From Ricordea florida (Eukaryota > Cnidaria > Anthozoa > Corallimorpharia > Ricordeidae): DNA of 64,000 nucleotides. The position numbers and the translations under genes are program-made. Below are positions 1 through 42,599 of the stretch, piece after piece (the first letter of the stretch is position 1; the number at the start of each line of letters is the position of its first letter). The notes under the pieces were generated by a model that worked only from the letters and a program-made list of their open reading frames with translations, was not told where the DNA came from and made no database searches. Location: contig OX453287.1 in NCBI GenBank assembly GCA_949710005.1, positions 13,049,866 through 13,113,865 of the forward strand, read 5' to 3'.

Positions 1-2456
1 AGAACTTGGGTAACAATGTAGAAAGACCTGGAATCAAACCTTATTTTCCCGCCCCACAGAAATTAACATTGTGTGGAACCGCCAGTATTCTGCTCAGAGT
101 GGACTCCATTTGAAGTCAACATAACCTGATGGGGAGTACAAAATCGAAGCACCTCGAGTATAACAATACTGTGCAAAGAGACTATTATGATAACAAATAA
201 GGTATCAAGAGTATCCCTCGAAGTCACGATAAATTAATAATGTTAATTAATAATACAGTACCTATGAAGTATAAAAATAAACAGAAATCAAGATTTTACT
301 TAAGGTAAGTTAAAAAGTAAAAACGGAAGAAGTATACAGTATGAAATACAAAAACAAACTGAAGTGGAATTAATTATAACATAGCGAACCAAGCCCCAAA
401 TGTGGATTCGTGAAATATTAATAGTTGTATTAAGTAATGTGATATTTACACTGGAAAAAATAATGTATCAGCATTATAGTAACGCTGATGTTCAGTAATA
501 AACTAAGCAACATTTTTTCTTGAAAATCTAACATCCAACTGAAAGTATAATGTAGTGAGCCATGTCTAACATGCGCAAATGAGCGTTATTGACCAAGCTC
601 AGATCAAGATGGCTGCGTTCGATTTGCCAAGTTCGTCTTGGCATTTTTAAAAGCCGAGGCGTAGTCGGAGTCAATAAAAACGTAAAAAAAGAACGAGCAT
701 AATACCCAGCAATCTTCACCGAACAAGCTTAGTCAATAAAGAATTTACTATATGGCCATTTTGTTTTGCTTTGTTTTGCAAGACAAAGGGGGAGATCCCA
801 AGTGAGCAAAGTAGCTCCATCTTGCCCTCTCGCGTAGCCAAACAGAACTCAGGATTCGGCCCATCTTGTCCGCTCGGAGAACCACTCATATAATAAAAGT
901 AAAATAGTAATCGACTTGTAACAAGTTTAACACTAAGGCGCGGACTAATTGCGTTTGGGCGCCCCCTTTTAAGATCCATCTGAGCACAAGATATCGCTAC
1001 TTAATATCGTCCTTCACAACGTTTGTCATGACATTGCTGTTGATGGCAGAAGCATGCGGTAGTTCTGTGTAACATAGTTCAACTGAGTTTAGTGTAACGC
1101 GCCTTCAACTGGACTGAAAAGGGTTTACATTGATGCCCTATTTTCTGGACACAGGACTTAAGAACATAAGCCGCAATTTTTGCTGTGTACTGTACAGCTC
1201 ACAGCAGTTGCTCCCTTGTCTCTTAATGATTCAATCATGAATGTTCGTTAACATCCATCATGAACGTCCTACCATACAGCTGTAGGATCAGAGTTACAAC
1301 GCGCGCTTTATATATAGAATCGTAAAAGACCTTAGCATACATAAATGTTTGAAATACTCAGCAGCATTCTTCAGTGTCCCTTTTACTACATGCCTTGTTT
1401 TACGTGTACAGCACTGAATTGTGTCTTTCCCAAAGACATTGGTCACTTAGGAATCCATTTTGAGGTTTTCGCTGGAACTGCTCGGCAAATTCCAAGGAAA
1501 ACAAGGTAGGCAATTAAACAATATAAAGGCCTAGTCGATGATAAAACTCTTAATTAAATAAGTTGAAGTAAGTTCGTTCAGAAACCCATAACACTTGAAA
1601 CGTGCAAGGCGCATTCACAGCTAGTCCAGATTCAATATTTTCCAAGTACTATACTTGGAAACTATTTTCCTCAATCTTTGAGCTTCTGGGCCGCCAACAA
1701 CAGTAGCAATGTGCCACTTCCACGGTGCGTCGTAAACAACTTGCCTTTGGATCAGCGACATGTTTGCCATGTTTTGAGCAGATGCACGTATTTCACAGTA
1801 AGTACGCCATACTACTGAAGCCAATTTGATTGGTCAATGTAGATTCTGCCTACACTATAACGAGGCATTCAATGTGAAATAGTTTATTTAGGCTGTGCCA
1901 GTCAGTCATCTAGGCCACATAATAATGTAGGTGAATTCACAAGGTAACTTGGATCTAAGATGCTATAAGCATGAAAAGCTAATTGATGTGCCACGCCAGA
2001 TACGAAAAACCGTTAAAAAACAATCTTTGGATATGACTACAAAATCTGTGGCAAGGTATTCTCAATCAAATGCAAGTGGCACCAGACCTCGGGGAACAGG
2101 AAGACAGAGTATGTTACAGATTTAAAAAATAACGGTGAACCAACGACTGACTGATTTAGAATGATTGATATTTTCCACTTAACTCCTAAATAGCCCTGTA
2201 GAGTGCCTTGACAATACCCAGGCCTCTACATCGTGCCGTCAGAATAGCAATTTTTGAGTAGTTCGTTCCTTCGTCTCTCATAAGTCACAAATTCCGTTTT
2301 CTACAGTTCTCCATTATAAGGTACTAGGCTTAAGACATTCAAAAGCAGTCACACGTTTCAAGTCATATGGGTTTTTGGTTCGTCCAATGGCTTCCTAGAT
2401 TTATCTCCTTCACTTTACCAGGCTGAGCAGCGAAAAATCTAGTAAAGAGACCATCA
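1..2456. other. no recognisable gene (3' flank of the receptor gene)
   Basis: I see only short open frames with no family resemblance here. The stretch lies downstream of the minus-strand receptor gene. The frames at about 528-979 on the minus strand contain low-information sequence typical of dispersed repeats, and I do not call them genes. Confidence 0.5.
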
Positions 2457-2462
2457 TTTATT
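2457..2462 (-). terminator. candidate polyadenylation signal of the receptor gene
   Basis: The minus strand reads AATAAA about 225 bases after the receptor stop codon. It is a canonical hexamer in the right place, but there is no transcript evidence, and the flanking DNA is AT-rich enough to produce it by chance. Confidence 0.4.
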
Positions 2463-2686
2463 TGCACCTGGACAGGACATTTGGAAAAAGTCCAGTTTAC
2501 ATCAGACCTCCACTGCCTTCCCACGCTCAGTGGCGAAGAAGCTCGCAGTGCACCATGCTTTGCCTGGAATGGTTTTGATGCCTTTTTGTACTATTTGACA
2601 TGTTCAGTAACTTTCCCCTTTCATCTCAAATGCAATTCCAGGGCGAGCAAAGACTTAACAGTCGATGGTTTACCTGCCTTAACTGT

Positions 2687-31756
<29,070 letters not shown>

Positions 31757-32589
31757 CTGAAATATTAACAAAGGACGCATCCAGTATTAATAATGTGGGC
31801 TAACCTTCCAAGATGGACTCAATACAGGTAGAGTGTTCATCACAGCGTTTAAGTTACATCACGTGAGAGCTGAAAATATGACGTGATTTGCCCGCAGAAG
31901 AGCGCGTGACGAAGCCCAAAGAACGTCTGTGTAGGAGACTCGTTTGATTCGTGAGGAAACTGGTTTCTTTCTCTCGCAGTAACGCCCCTAAACGGTATTA
32001 CTAAAAGGCAAGAAAATGTTTTTGGATCTTGTGACAGCTAACACAAGCTCGGTGAATTGACCAGTTGTTCTTAGGAAAAGAAAGTAAGGAACCCACGAAG
32101 ACTTTCTACCGCGAACGTTCCACTGCACTATTGAAAATCTATCGGTTTGGGTAGTGGCTCGGGACTGTGGAAAGTAAGGAAATGATGTCGCATAGCAACA
32201 CTAAGTGACTGACAACTTCACGATATAACCAACAATTTCAAGCTCTATAGATCAATAGAGGGCTCTGACGTCACTTCACAAATAATATCTGTAGAACTTG
32301 GTATCAGGATATGCTAACTAGGCGCCCTAGGTGGTGATGAGAATACCTACCGGGGCCGCGAGGTGCTTCGCATTGGTTTTAGTCACAATAAAGTCGCAAG
32401 GTTGCTTGACTTTAGATTAATTGTTAAACACGGTATACTTGTAATACCTCGCGCATAAAAGCTATGCCATTTCGTCGCATAAACATACGTCCTTTAAAAA
32501 TTGAAGATGGTGAATTTTGGGCCTGGAAAATTTGCGAAAGATGTTTTTTCGGCATTGCTACAGGCAAACTCGAAAAAGCAAATTCGAGT
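31757..32589. other. no gene seen (5' intron of the receptor)
   Basis: It starts at the acceptor of the Ig exon. No further exon with Ig features is visible to me, and the frames are short. Confidence 0.4.
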
Positions 32590-32656
32590 TCTCCCAATAG
32601 GAGTCGAACCCACTACCTTCTGATTATTAGTTCAGACGCTCTGCCACTGGGCTAGA
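32590..32656 (-). mobile_element. second tRNA-derived SINE head
   Basis: The minus strand reads TAGCCCAGTGGCAGAGC (A box) and GTGGGTTCGACTCC (B box) about 35 bases apart, with a five-pair anticodon-like stem between them. The loop lacks the usual U33, and the flanks do not form an acceptor stem, so I call a SINE head rather than a tRNA gene. The body probably runs towards 32440. Confidence 0.55.
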
Positions 32657-32870
32657 GTAGACTCGTGGAAACAAGGCCATTAAACTAAGTTCATAATAAC
32701 ATTTGTCATAATGACATTTGTCAAAAATATGTCCATAAACTGAAATTCAGACCAATGGCCCGTTTGTTTTGCCAGTCAAGCTGACAGAGCGCCACAACAG
32801 CTTGCACCAATTACTGTGGCCAATTGAGAATATAGACTAAATAAAATGCAAATACAATAGTTAAGTATAT

Positions 32871-33530
32871 TTATTCCACGAAATCGAGTCGTGTATGAGC
32901 CAATAGCCAACGAGGCTCGTAGCGCCGAGTTGGCTATAGCTCATATACGACGAGATTGAGTGGAATAATTGTTTTATTATATCTCTAAACCCTCGCTTAT
33001 GAGACACTGGAATTAGTTTGTACGACAAGAATTGACTTTGTTATTGTTTTTGAACAGAACCATGTTGTTGTCGAACCGATGTGTAAAAAAGTTTCAAACA
33101 CGAGTCCGGCTCGTTTTTAAACATCTCTTTAATGTACTTGTCAATTTTTTTTCGAGTTTGCAAATTAGTTTGAGAATTTTAAAGTGGAAAAACTAGGCAG
33201 ACATAAAATAAAAACTCAGTTTACGGGCTTCACAGTTCTTTCAAAATGGCGGCTGTTTGTAAAAGTTTCACTTTCGTTCGTAATAAACAATTTCGCAATA
33301 TAATTTGCTCACTTACCGTCGAATAATTTCATCCCATATTTATTTGCTTCGGTAGTATTTTTTGGTGTATGATTTTTAAGCTTGACTTGAATTTCTCCAT
33401 GTCTAATTCAAGAAATCATCCCTCCATGATGGCCGTTTTCCGTGCCAATAGTATATGAGCTGATATACTATGAGTAGAGAACCAATCAGAGCTCGCGTTT
33501 GCTCATATACAGGGGTTGCGGATATAATAA
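32871..33530. mobile_element. foldback MITE with a 100-bp terminal hairpin
   Basis: The first 98 bases (32871-32968) nearly self-complement: TTATTCCACG...GAGTCGT pairs with ACGACGAGAT...GTGGAATAA around GGCTCGTAGCGCC. The same sequence recurs, truncated, at 41281-41350. The right end near GATATAATAA (33521-33530) is tentative. Confidence 0.55.
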
Positions 33531-36500
33531 ACTAAATTATGAACTAGAAACAGCAAGTGATAGGCGCGGCTAGGCCTCTGGCTATGTTACACGAGGAGCA
33601 AATGGAACGCCGTATCCGTGGGTTTTCCGGGTCAAAAAACGAGAGAGCCTGGTTATGATAAAGTTTAAGTTTGCGCTTAATCAACTGTATTAAGCCTAAG
33701 GTCCCCTGGTAGGGTATTCCAAATTCTAGTAATTCTGCTGAGGTACGATCTTTGAAAAGTTAAAGTTCTACATTTCTTGGGTCGGAAAATGACAGCAGTA
33801 GAATTGCTTGTTGAACGTGTTAAGCGAGGGGGTACAAGTGGTTTGGGGAAAATGTCCGTGTCTATTTCTATTAGTCCATTTAAAGACTGAAAAAGAAAAC
33901 TAAGTCCAGGTATTCATGCCAGTAGTAGATGGGCAACAATGAGGTGCGCGCGGGGCGGTCTTGATAGGAATCCGGCCAAAAGAAAAGGCAGACGTGTTAG
34001 ACTATCAACACGATTCATTACTGGAGAATATTCCCTAAGTACACAAAGAAGGGCGCGCAATGTTCCCTGTTTATTCGAGAAAGTTCCTTAGTTTATTCAC
34101 AATTTTTGGAATCCGCTATTGAGTTGCATGATCAAAATCGTAGAACCGAAACAAAGCCTGTCCAATCTCGTGCACTCTCGCAGGGCGTATTGTTTTACAA
34201 AATAGTATTGTCCCTTTCCCAGAAATAACTGCTTTTCGCCCATATTAACGGGGAACGTTGATAGGATAAAATGCTGGGGTAACCCCGCGATGGCCCAACA
34301 CCCCATTCAAGAGGGGGAATAGAGATACCCTCTAGAACGTCTCCGGTTATGTGGGTCGCATGGCCCATGTGTGACTTTGCTTTACTTTACGTACTGAACA
34401 TGCTTACTCTTACTTTTGTCCCGCAATATAGTCGAAACACTAGAAAGTTGATAGAAGGACCATCTTTCCTATAATTCTTATTCCCTTAGGTTACAATCAA
34501 ATTTTTTGTTTTCCTTTTCAGTTAACAGTTTGCTTTCAAGTTTACTCTGTTGTTAGTCTAATCAACTCAAAGCTCTTTCCGTTTTCCATTACACATATCT
34601 TCACAGCTATAAACGTAGTTTTAACTTGAAGTTAGGTAGCTCACATAGCATTTGCAATATACAGCGTTTATATAGCTCAAAGATTAGCAGTCAGTGTTAC
34701 AATCACACTCCCAAACCACCTGTCTCTGAAAAGATATGCAAACGAAAAACATTCAAACGAAAACTGATTCCGTAATCATTCCAAAGCTCCATGATAATGT
34801 AAACTTTCCTTTCCTTTTTTCGAAAATTCTTTGTTCTCAGTGGGAGCCGTTTCAAACGGAGCATCGTTAATTTCCCTTCGAATTCAAGAAAACGTTAATT
34901 ACCGAGCTACTGGTTGGTGTACAATATTGGGTTCACAAATAAAGACCGCTCTCCTTTATTACGAATTACAGTGTACACCGGATCTGCGAAAAGACCCATT
35001 CATCTACCTTCTTATTACATATCAGACGCAATCACCAATATGAATTTTTATCAGAATTAAGTGTTTATATAAACTTGTTTCCTTTGGTTCGATCGAGCGC
35101 GGTTTTAGTTGTTTACTGAGCATTAAGCGGTTCATATGGCCCTTTTCATCAACATCAAAGTTAGGAACAGTTTAAAAACAATGAAAAATCCCGTTGGAAA
35201 GAGAAAAAGGAAAAAACAGCCCTCTTGATGTTCATTCAGTTACTGAGCTTCGAGCAGCACACCTTGTAGTTTATATAATGATTTTTTCACACGTCCTCTA
35301 TTAAAAACTTTTACTGAGCCCTCTAATATCGAGCACTGGAGCGGATAATAATAAAGTTCGGTTTTACAAACATGTCAAAGATTAAGCACAGATATTATAA
35401 CAAAAGAACAGGAAGCCGCTACAGTTTTGCCTGAGACGAAAACTTTCTGAAGGCGTCATTTTAATAAAGTTATCCTCCGTCACGCATATATTCAATGAAA
35501 ACCTACTTTACTGATTAACATAATCGAAAGCAGTGGGCTTAAAGGTGTTGACTGCCCTCAGAAAGCCCTGATGAAACGGACCGTAACAAGAAAATTGCTT
35601 AGTAAATTTGGTCATGATCAAAGCTGGATTCCTATCAAAACATTAACTATTTAACTTATTATGAGAATTTTGTTAGGGTGTCATGGAAAATTACAAAATA
35701 ACTTCGCACTTTGTAGAGTCTTGACAATCTAAACTGCCTTGAAATTTTTAGAGCCATAACATATTGTATGACTTTGCAGAAACAAAAAAATATTTTGACG
35801 CAAGGTGGGTTTAAATGACGCATTGTCTTCTTATCCAGTCACAAGCGACGAGTGAAAGATGTCTAAACTTCAGTGTAAATATATGCCTACAAATTTGCCA
35901 TGAAATTATGCTTTGCACAAATAAACAGGAATCCTTTTAGAAAAGAGGAAACTAACACTCAAGATAAGCTAATTTTTAGTTAGAACTTAACCAAACATCT
36001 CTTGGACATTCGTATACATGCGTCAGAACCCTCAAGTTAACGCAAATACAGGTACATTTTGTCTATAAATAAATTCCGTGTATTAGTGATTTTCTTTGTC
36101 CGTCTGCGTCGACCGCTACGAAAGCAAGAAGAAAATTAACATGTTTTTGTCAGTGACAAAGTGGACGTTGCACTTAAGCAATAAAGAATAGTTTTGCGCT
36201 TACGTTTATCATGTCTTATTCATGTCTCAGTTGAAAACAGTATTATAAATATCAGTAAAGAAATGCTGCCAGCTCGTATGGCAACAAGACAACATATAAC
36301 GGGCCGGAAAACGTTACCTCCGCTTTGCTGTGAAGAAAATCCAAACGATCCAAGAAGAACCAGAAAAGCTGCTTGTAAGCCACGAGGCGGTGCCATTTAC
36401 AATTGAAGAAGTAGGCCACGATATCTAAATGATGCCTCTGCTCTACATATTGTCACCGGCGTTCGCTGATTGCTTGGCCGCGGTTGAACAGTCCTAACAA

Positions 36501-38885
36501 GGGCTGGCTTTCTTCTTCTTAGTAGAGCCGTTCAGTCCCTGCGGGAGAAAGCATTGTAAGCAGGAAGTTTACAGCAGTTTAAGGCACAAGAAAGCACTTG
36601 CGTAACAAATTTTTGCTCCTATTAGTCGTTGGATAAGTTCTATACACCCGTCAGTATGCGTGCCTGGTGTCTTCGCATACATCCGGTTTGCTTCGCTGCC
36701 GCGGGATGTGTCTTAACCATGGCTCACAACAAGACAAATTTTGACTTTCTAATGAAGCGGGGGGGGCTTACATAGCAGAGGAAATAGAAAAAAAAAAAAC
36801 ATACCGCAATTAGTTTCCATCCACCTTACCTTTATTAACAGAAGTCGCGTGTTCGGTAGAACTCCGAATGGACAGACACTGACACAGCTACCAGTGTTAT
36901 ACACTCAGAGAAGAGTTCAATTCTTTCAACCGACGGTACATCGCAAGCGCAGTGAAAAAAGCCCTTTGTCTTGGCGATACTTTGACGCATGGAAGTTTGC
37001 TAACCTCTCCTTTGAAGAATATTCTGAAATTCTCAAAAGGAGGACCAAAGACCGTACAAAGCACTCGCTGAATCACCAAAGCGAGTGAGAAAATTAGCAC
37101 ATCGCACGCTTGAGTGACTAAGCGACGACATGGAAATCAATTTTGACAGTAATTCATGAGTTGTCAACACCGACCAAAGGCTTGCTGATATTTGATTTCA
37201 AGACTTCCGTTTGGATGACAAAGGGTTACAAGTTAAAAATAGGTCTGTCCACATTTGTTGATTAGTTGCTAACCCACTTTTTACGAACACGTTTGGCGTG
37301 AAAATTAAAATTTCCCTTAATAGGGAAATGGTCGTCGTAGAAACAATTAAAGGTGAAATGGAAACTTAATTTAAATCCTTTACACGAACAAAGGGCTACG
37401 TGAACGAAGCTTCAAGAAAAAAAAGTATTTTGGTGTAATGAAGGGTTTCAATGATCGTGTTTTAGCGTCAAATATTATGGGTAGGTGTCCCGGTGTGTGA
37501 CATAAAAGAGAATATTCACCTCGACTGCAGTAATATCTGAATTTCAAGCAAGCACAGAAAAAGATAATTACTATCTATCCTGTCCCACTCAATTTTGTGG
37601 GAAGTGATTAAACCCGGCAGCAATAGTAAAGCCCGTTTTGTCGGATTATTACAACCGACTCTATTGAGAAAAATTACTGTAATGAGACCGAAAAAAAATT
37701 CTCTGAGACGAAATTGAAGATGCATTTAAATTTCCCTTGTGGATAATAGATTAAGACTAAAGGAACCCCACACCTACTTAAAACTAAATTTACAGGATTC
37801 AGGTTACCACAGGCATTCCAAGTTCGTAAGATTGAAATGCAATAACAAAGACTGATACTGAGCTCTAAGAGAAACTAGAAATGAATTCTAAAGCATGCGC
37901 AGTTAATTTTCAGATAAGAAACTTTGGGGAAACAAGCTGTTCCTGCAATGCTCTACTGTAAGCAAGCTTAGTAAAGAAATCAACTTTCGAGTTCAACCTT
38001 ATGTTGGTCTTGTTAGACTGAGATAACGTGAGTAAGGATAGTCCTCTAAAATGAAATTTATATGTAGAGAAAAAGTGTTGGTCCTGTCTGATGCAATAAA
38101 AGCTTAAACTAAATACTCTTGACGAATGTAAAATCGAAGCTCTCGGACCTTGTTACAGCATATTTAAGGCAATTTAAGTCGTTTTCGATTATACGTTTTT
38201 CCCCTTTTAATATTTTATAGTTTTCGAATCTCCTTGATTACAGGCTTAAAAGCTAAAAGTTGAAACAAGCATAATCCAAATAAAGGACCTAGTTCTATGA
38301 AATGCATATAGCTCACCGCTGCATGATACTTAATATATTATTGTGCTTGTACAATATACCTCGTCTATAAGTATATAGAAGAATTACCTCCCAAGATTGG
38401 GGCATGACGATAAGCGTTCCTGTCTTGTCGACGAATGGTACAGTTTCGAGGCGTATCATTTTTACCTAAGGATTTAACGGAACTGGCCTTCTGAATATTT
38501 CGATGTTATCTCAGGTCGGCTTTCCCAACAAACAAACGAATTCAACATGACAAGTAGAGATGGTTGATTATACTTTTTGATCTACAACGCTAATGGAATA
38601 AATAAGAAGACGAAAACCTTTTAGAATGCAAATTGGGTCAGTTGCATATTCACCGCGATTAAAATAAAAAATTTTGGCCTATCTTTCTCGAACAAGATTC
38701 TGCTTCACAACAACTGAAAATAACTTTCGCCGCGTTTGCTAGCACTAATTATTGCTCTAAAAATGAGTGATTCATTAATTGTATCTAATTTTAGGAAACA
38801 TGTGTAAATTTGTCGCAACAATTCTACACCATAAATGTTGTAAGAGTGCGAAATGTTTCTTACCTCTATATTTGCTACCTCACCG
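33531..38885. other. gene-poor stretch
   Basis: There are only short frames with no recognisable domain, no convincing splice-flanked exons and no intact mobile element. It may hold further 5' introns of the receptor gene and very old repeats. Confidence 0.4.
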
Positions 38886-39245
38886 CGAACCGGTTTTCTC
38901 AGTTGGTAGAGCACTGGACTACCGTGTGGCATGGAGGTCGCAGCTTCAATACCCCGACGGGACAAATACTCAGGGTCTTTAAGTAACTGAGGAGAAAGTG
39001 CTGTCTTTGAAATGACTTGCAAATGGTTAGACTTTCTAGTATTCTCGGATAAGGACGATAAACCCTAGGTCCGGTCTCACAACCCTTGTTCATGATCACT
39101 TAGTGGGACTATTAAAGAACCCACACACTGATCGTAAAGAGTAGGGGACGTAGTTCGCGGTGTTGAGGTATGCCCTTTGGGTTATCGCTTCACATAGGGA
39201 TAACCTCATTGCACCTTTCTCCCTTGGATAGAATTGTCCAAGATA
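38886..39245 (+). mobile_element. tRNA-derived SINE, same family as 30690-31130
   Basis: The head (TTCTCAGTTGGTAGAGC) and body (CAGGGTCTTTAAGTAACTG, TTAGACTTTCTAGTATTCTC, AAAGAACCCACACACTG) follow the other copy in order, in the opposite orientation. The B box is degenerate. Confidence 0.75.
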
Positions 39246-39249
39246 AATA

Positions 39250-39345
39250 AGTATGTATGTATGTCTTATGTATGTATATGTATGTATGTATGTATGTCTA
39301 ACCCAGTATTCCAGCTTTACATACATACATACTTTATTGACTTTC
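39250..39345. repeat. TATG tetranucleotide tract
   Basis: TATGTATG units, then ATACATAC units on the far side of a short spacer. This lies where the SINE tail and the 3' end of the minus-strand LINE meet, and either could have seeded it. Confidence 0.75.
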
Positions 39346-41280
39346 CCCATAGAGGCTTTTCAAAGACAATAATTTAAATTTATATAAATAGAAAAATTAA
39401 GATAAAATTACAGCAATAAAAGTCTGCCATGTTTAAAAACCCTAAAAATTTTTTACAGTAATACCTAAGAATCCTTGACCAGATTACGTTTAATGTTAAA
39501 TTTTAAAGCAGATACTGATTTAAGAGTTTTAAGATAGCTATCCATGGAGTTCCAAATACTAACTATTTTATAATAACAGAAGCCCGTAATGGCTCCTGAT
39601 AATAAAAGATACTCTGACCACTAGCAGTCTTAAAAAGCGGAATATTCAGAATCTGTGAACTTCTTGTGGTACGCCTGCTTATTTCTCCTCGCTATATCAG
39701 TGAACTGGGAGGAAAGGTATTCTGACAAACGGGATGTTAGGCATTTAAAAGCCATGACAGCGTTTCTTAAGTGTATTTGAGTTGCTACCGGTGGCCATAT
39801 TAAGCTCTTTTGGAACTGGTGTGATGTGATCATATTTGCGTGTTCTGGTCAGTTCTAATTCGAGCAGTTATGCTTCGAATGTGTTCGCCCATACGTTTGA
39901 ATTGAAAAATAAAAAAATTAATAAATTACTGAACTAAAGCATTTATAATGGTTAGTAAAGTGCGTTGGTCAAAAACGTGCTTTGTGCGGCTTATTTGACT
40001 GAGCCTGATTGAAGACATATAGGAGGAGACATTTTTCATGGGTAATGTGTTCGTCATAGGACAGGTTTGTGTCCAAAATCACCCCAAGGTTGACCTATTC
40101 AATGCAACTCATCTCTTAAGTCGGCAAAGGCTTCCAAACTATCTTTCATTTTGAAGGAGATAACTAGCTAAGTGTCGTCTACGTCACTCTGAACACTGCA
40201 TTTCTGTGGTGCTGAAGGAAGATCATTATTAGTGTATATAGTAAATAAAAGTGGTCCTAGTATCACTCCCTTGTGGAACTCCGCAGCTGATTGGGACAAC
40301 GGCTCCGGATGACAAAGTTGAATGGATTCGTGCCATTTGTGGGCTATCATTAAGGTAGCTACAAAACCACACTGAATAACTGAGTTTGAGGCACCCACAT
40401 CTTGCAATTTCAAGATCAGGGTTTTCTTGGTTAATGCTGTCGAACGCCTTGCTCATGTCTAGAAGCACTGCCGAACTCAATATGTTTTGATCTATTGCTC
40501 TTAGAGTACTGTTGGTTGTTTTAATGACGGATGTTTCCGTCGAATGCCATTTCTTGTTACCTTTTTGGGTTTTTGCTAACCTATCGTTTGATTGCAGTTA
40601 GGAAGTGAATTGATTATGAACGACTTTTTCACAGACATTTGATAAAACCGGTAGAAGCGAGATTGGTCAGTTATTATCGGCCAATTCATGGTTTTCGGTT
40701 TTAGGGAGAGGTGTTACTTCAGCTAATTTCCAAGTGGTGGGAAATATGCATAATTCAATAGAAGTGTTGATAATAGACGTAATTACTGGAAGAATCGGTG
40801 CAAGGCAGTCTTTCAAAACACGAACAGGAATCTTGTCGATACCTGGGGCCTTGTTTGATCTCACCACTGCCTATAGCATCCAATTGGAACTGCTCGCACA
40901 AAGGGTATTGTCTTGGAACAAAATAATTTCGGTTCATCCGTGTTGGGTCAGTGTTGTGTTGCATTCACTGGCCAATGACTAGATTTTGTCAACAGAACTT
41001 TGGCCAACTGAAACGAAAAACTGATTAAACTCGTCGGCAACAGTTTTGTTATCTTTGCTGAAAATTCACTAGGAATTATGTGACGAACTGCTTTCCAAAT
41101 GTTATTTGTATTGCCAGGGTTTCTTTGGATCTGTTCTATGAAGAATTCTCGCCGGTTCAGCAATTTTAATTTCTCCTTTAACTTGTCTAAAGTTTCTGTA
41201 AGCCGTCCAAGCCATTGGGCCATTAATTTTTCTAGCCTCTTTGCGCCTCTTGTTTTCATCAGTGCGCGTATGTTTAACAA
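39345..41280 (-). pseudogene. decayed CR1-like LINE
   Basis: The minus strand carries pre-RT sequence (41280-40960), then RT motifs in several frames: NKAPGIDKIPVRVLKDCLAP (about 40850), LLDMSKAFDSIN (about 40460), SCGVPQGS and LGPLLFTIYTN (about 40250), and the C-terminal region (HLRNAVMAFKCLTSRLSEYL, about 39770). Frameshifts and a lost catalytic aspartate pair (SDVDDT at about 40175, in place of the usual ADDT box) show it is inactive. Its 5' side stops at the MITE hairpin. Confidence 0.75.
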
Positions 41281-41350
41281 TTATTCCACGAAATCGAGTC
41301 GTACATGAACAAATAGCCAACAAGGTGCGTAGCGCCGAGTTGGCTATAGT
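41281..41350. repeat. partial copy of the foldback MITE
   Basis: It begins TTATTCCACGAAATCGAGTC like 32871 and reaches the loop region GCGTAGCGCCGAGTTGGCTATAG, then diverges. Confidence 0.65.
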
Positions 41351-42010
41351 TCAGAAAATGACTGAAATGTAGATAAAGTTTAAAATATCTAAATAATACA
41401 TTGTGGGAAAGCTTTAAATGGCTGTACAGATTGACAGATCTAATAACTTGTGAAAAGCGTCTCGTAAATCGACATCACAGGGTTTCTCATTTACCCTATG
41501 AAGCTGAATATTTCCTCCAATTTGTGTAACTTTTCACATAATTAGACAACTATTTATTCCCTACCGTCCCCCTCCCCAAAGTGCAACCCTCCATCTCCCC
41601 CCCCCTCCACTGCTGGCTTATTAAATGCTTAACTTATGTAGAAGAAACTTTAAGAGCATTTTTCTCAAATGTCCACTTTTCGACTGTCTGACCTCACGGC
41701 AAAATTTCAAGTTTCAAAGGGTTTTAAGCGGATCTCCTGAAACTAGGGGAATTTAAAGACAAACAGTGTCGTGATGCAATAAACCTAAAAAGTCACAACA
41801 GTTTTACTTGGGTCACGTGACATGAGAAATTTGTCCACTCGGATTGGTGCAAAATAATGCCAATATAAAGCCTGCAAAAAGCCCTTTCATCAAAATTGCA
41901 AATTGCAGACAGGAGCATAAATTCACACGCTATGTTTGTTTTGAAGTCAAATCTTGTTTCCTAATAAGCTACAAGTGTTAAGTAAAGGCCTTAAAAGCAG
42001 ACTTCAGCAA
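41351..42010. other. no gene seen
   Basis: Mixed sequence with a C-rich tract near 41570-41610 and no open frame of interest. Confidence 0.4.
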
Positions 42011-42071
42011 AGTGTCAAAAGGTGAGGTGTTCGGACGTGTTTGGTTGTGTTTTGTCTGTGTTTTGTCGATA

Positions 42072-42593
42072 ATGACTAACTCTGATAATTTAAATACTGA
42101 TTCATTCACCAAATTATGGCAATCCAAACTATTGCCAAGCATAAGAGCAGAAATCAGAGGAGAAATAAGTAGTTTAAGGGAAGAAATGAAGGAATTAACA
42201 AACAAAATGGATGCCATCGAAAAATCACAGAGCTGGCTCTCAGCCGAGTACGACAACGTAACGAAGACCATCCAGTCAACAAAAAAGCAATTAACAGAAA
42301 CGATCAAGATCGAGATTGGACAGTTAATAGGGATTGAAGATATAACCGTCCACCATATATCTACAGCTCACCGACTCCCGTCAACAAAGAAAGTCAAGGA
42401 TCAACTGATTGTGAAATTTGTTCATCGCGATATGCGTGATAAGTTCTACCATAATCGACGCAAACTTTTGGGTAAGTCTGCAAAAGATATCAGTATTATC
42501 GGAAAAGAGTTAGGGTGTTCTGGGCAAAATGTCATCGTCAAGGTCCCGTTAAGGGTTGCACGCGAAGAAATAACAAAACAGAAAGAATTTTGA
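42072..42593 (+). pseudogene. LINE ORF1 (coiled coil + RRM-like), internally deleted
   Basis: The intact frame starts at ATG 42072 (an upstream in-frame ATG lies at 42012). Heptad-like sequence at about residues 25-75 (IRGEISSLREEMKELTNKMD) forms a coiled coil. The RRM-like C-terminal part of L1/Tx1-type ORF1 proteins follows (AHRLPSTKKVKDQLIVKFVH, FYHNRRKLLGKS). The middle looks too short, so a deletion is likely. No matching ORF2 follows. Confidence 0.65.
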
Positions 42594-42599
42594 TTCTTG

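Noticed and set aside
32590-32656. possible tRNA gene on the minus strand
   Set aside because: No acceptor stem and no U33 in the loop; better explained as a SINE head.
33296-33320. possible upstream receptor exon with a GTAAGT donor (minus strand)
   Set aside because: The phase would fit, but it lies inside the foldback MITE and has no Ig features.
36194-37088. two plus-strand frames of 70-79 codons
   Set aside because: Short, no domain, no splice signals or promoter; likely chance.
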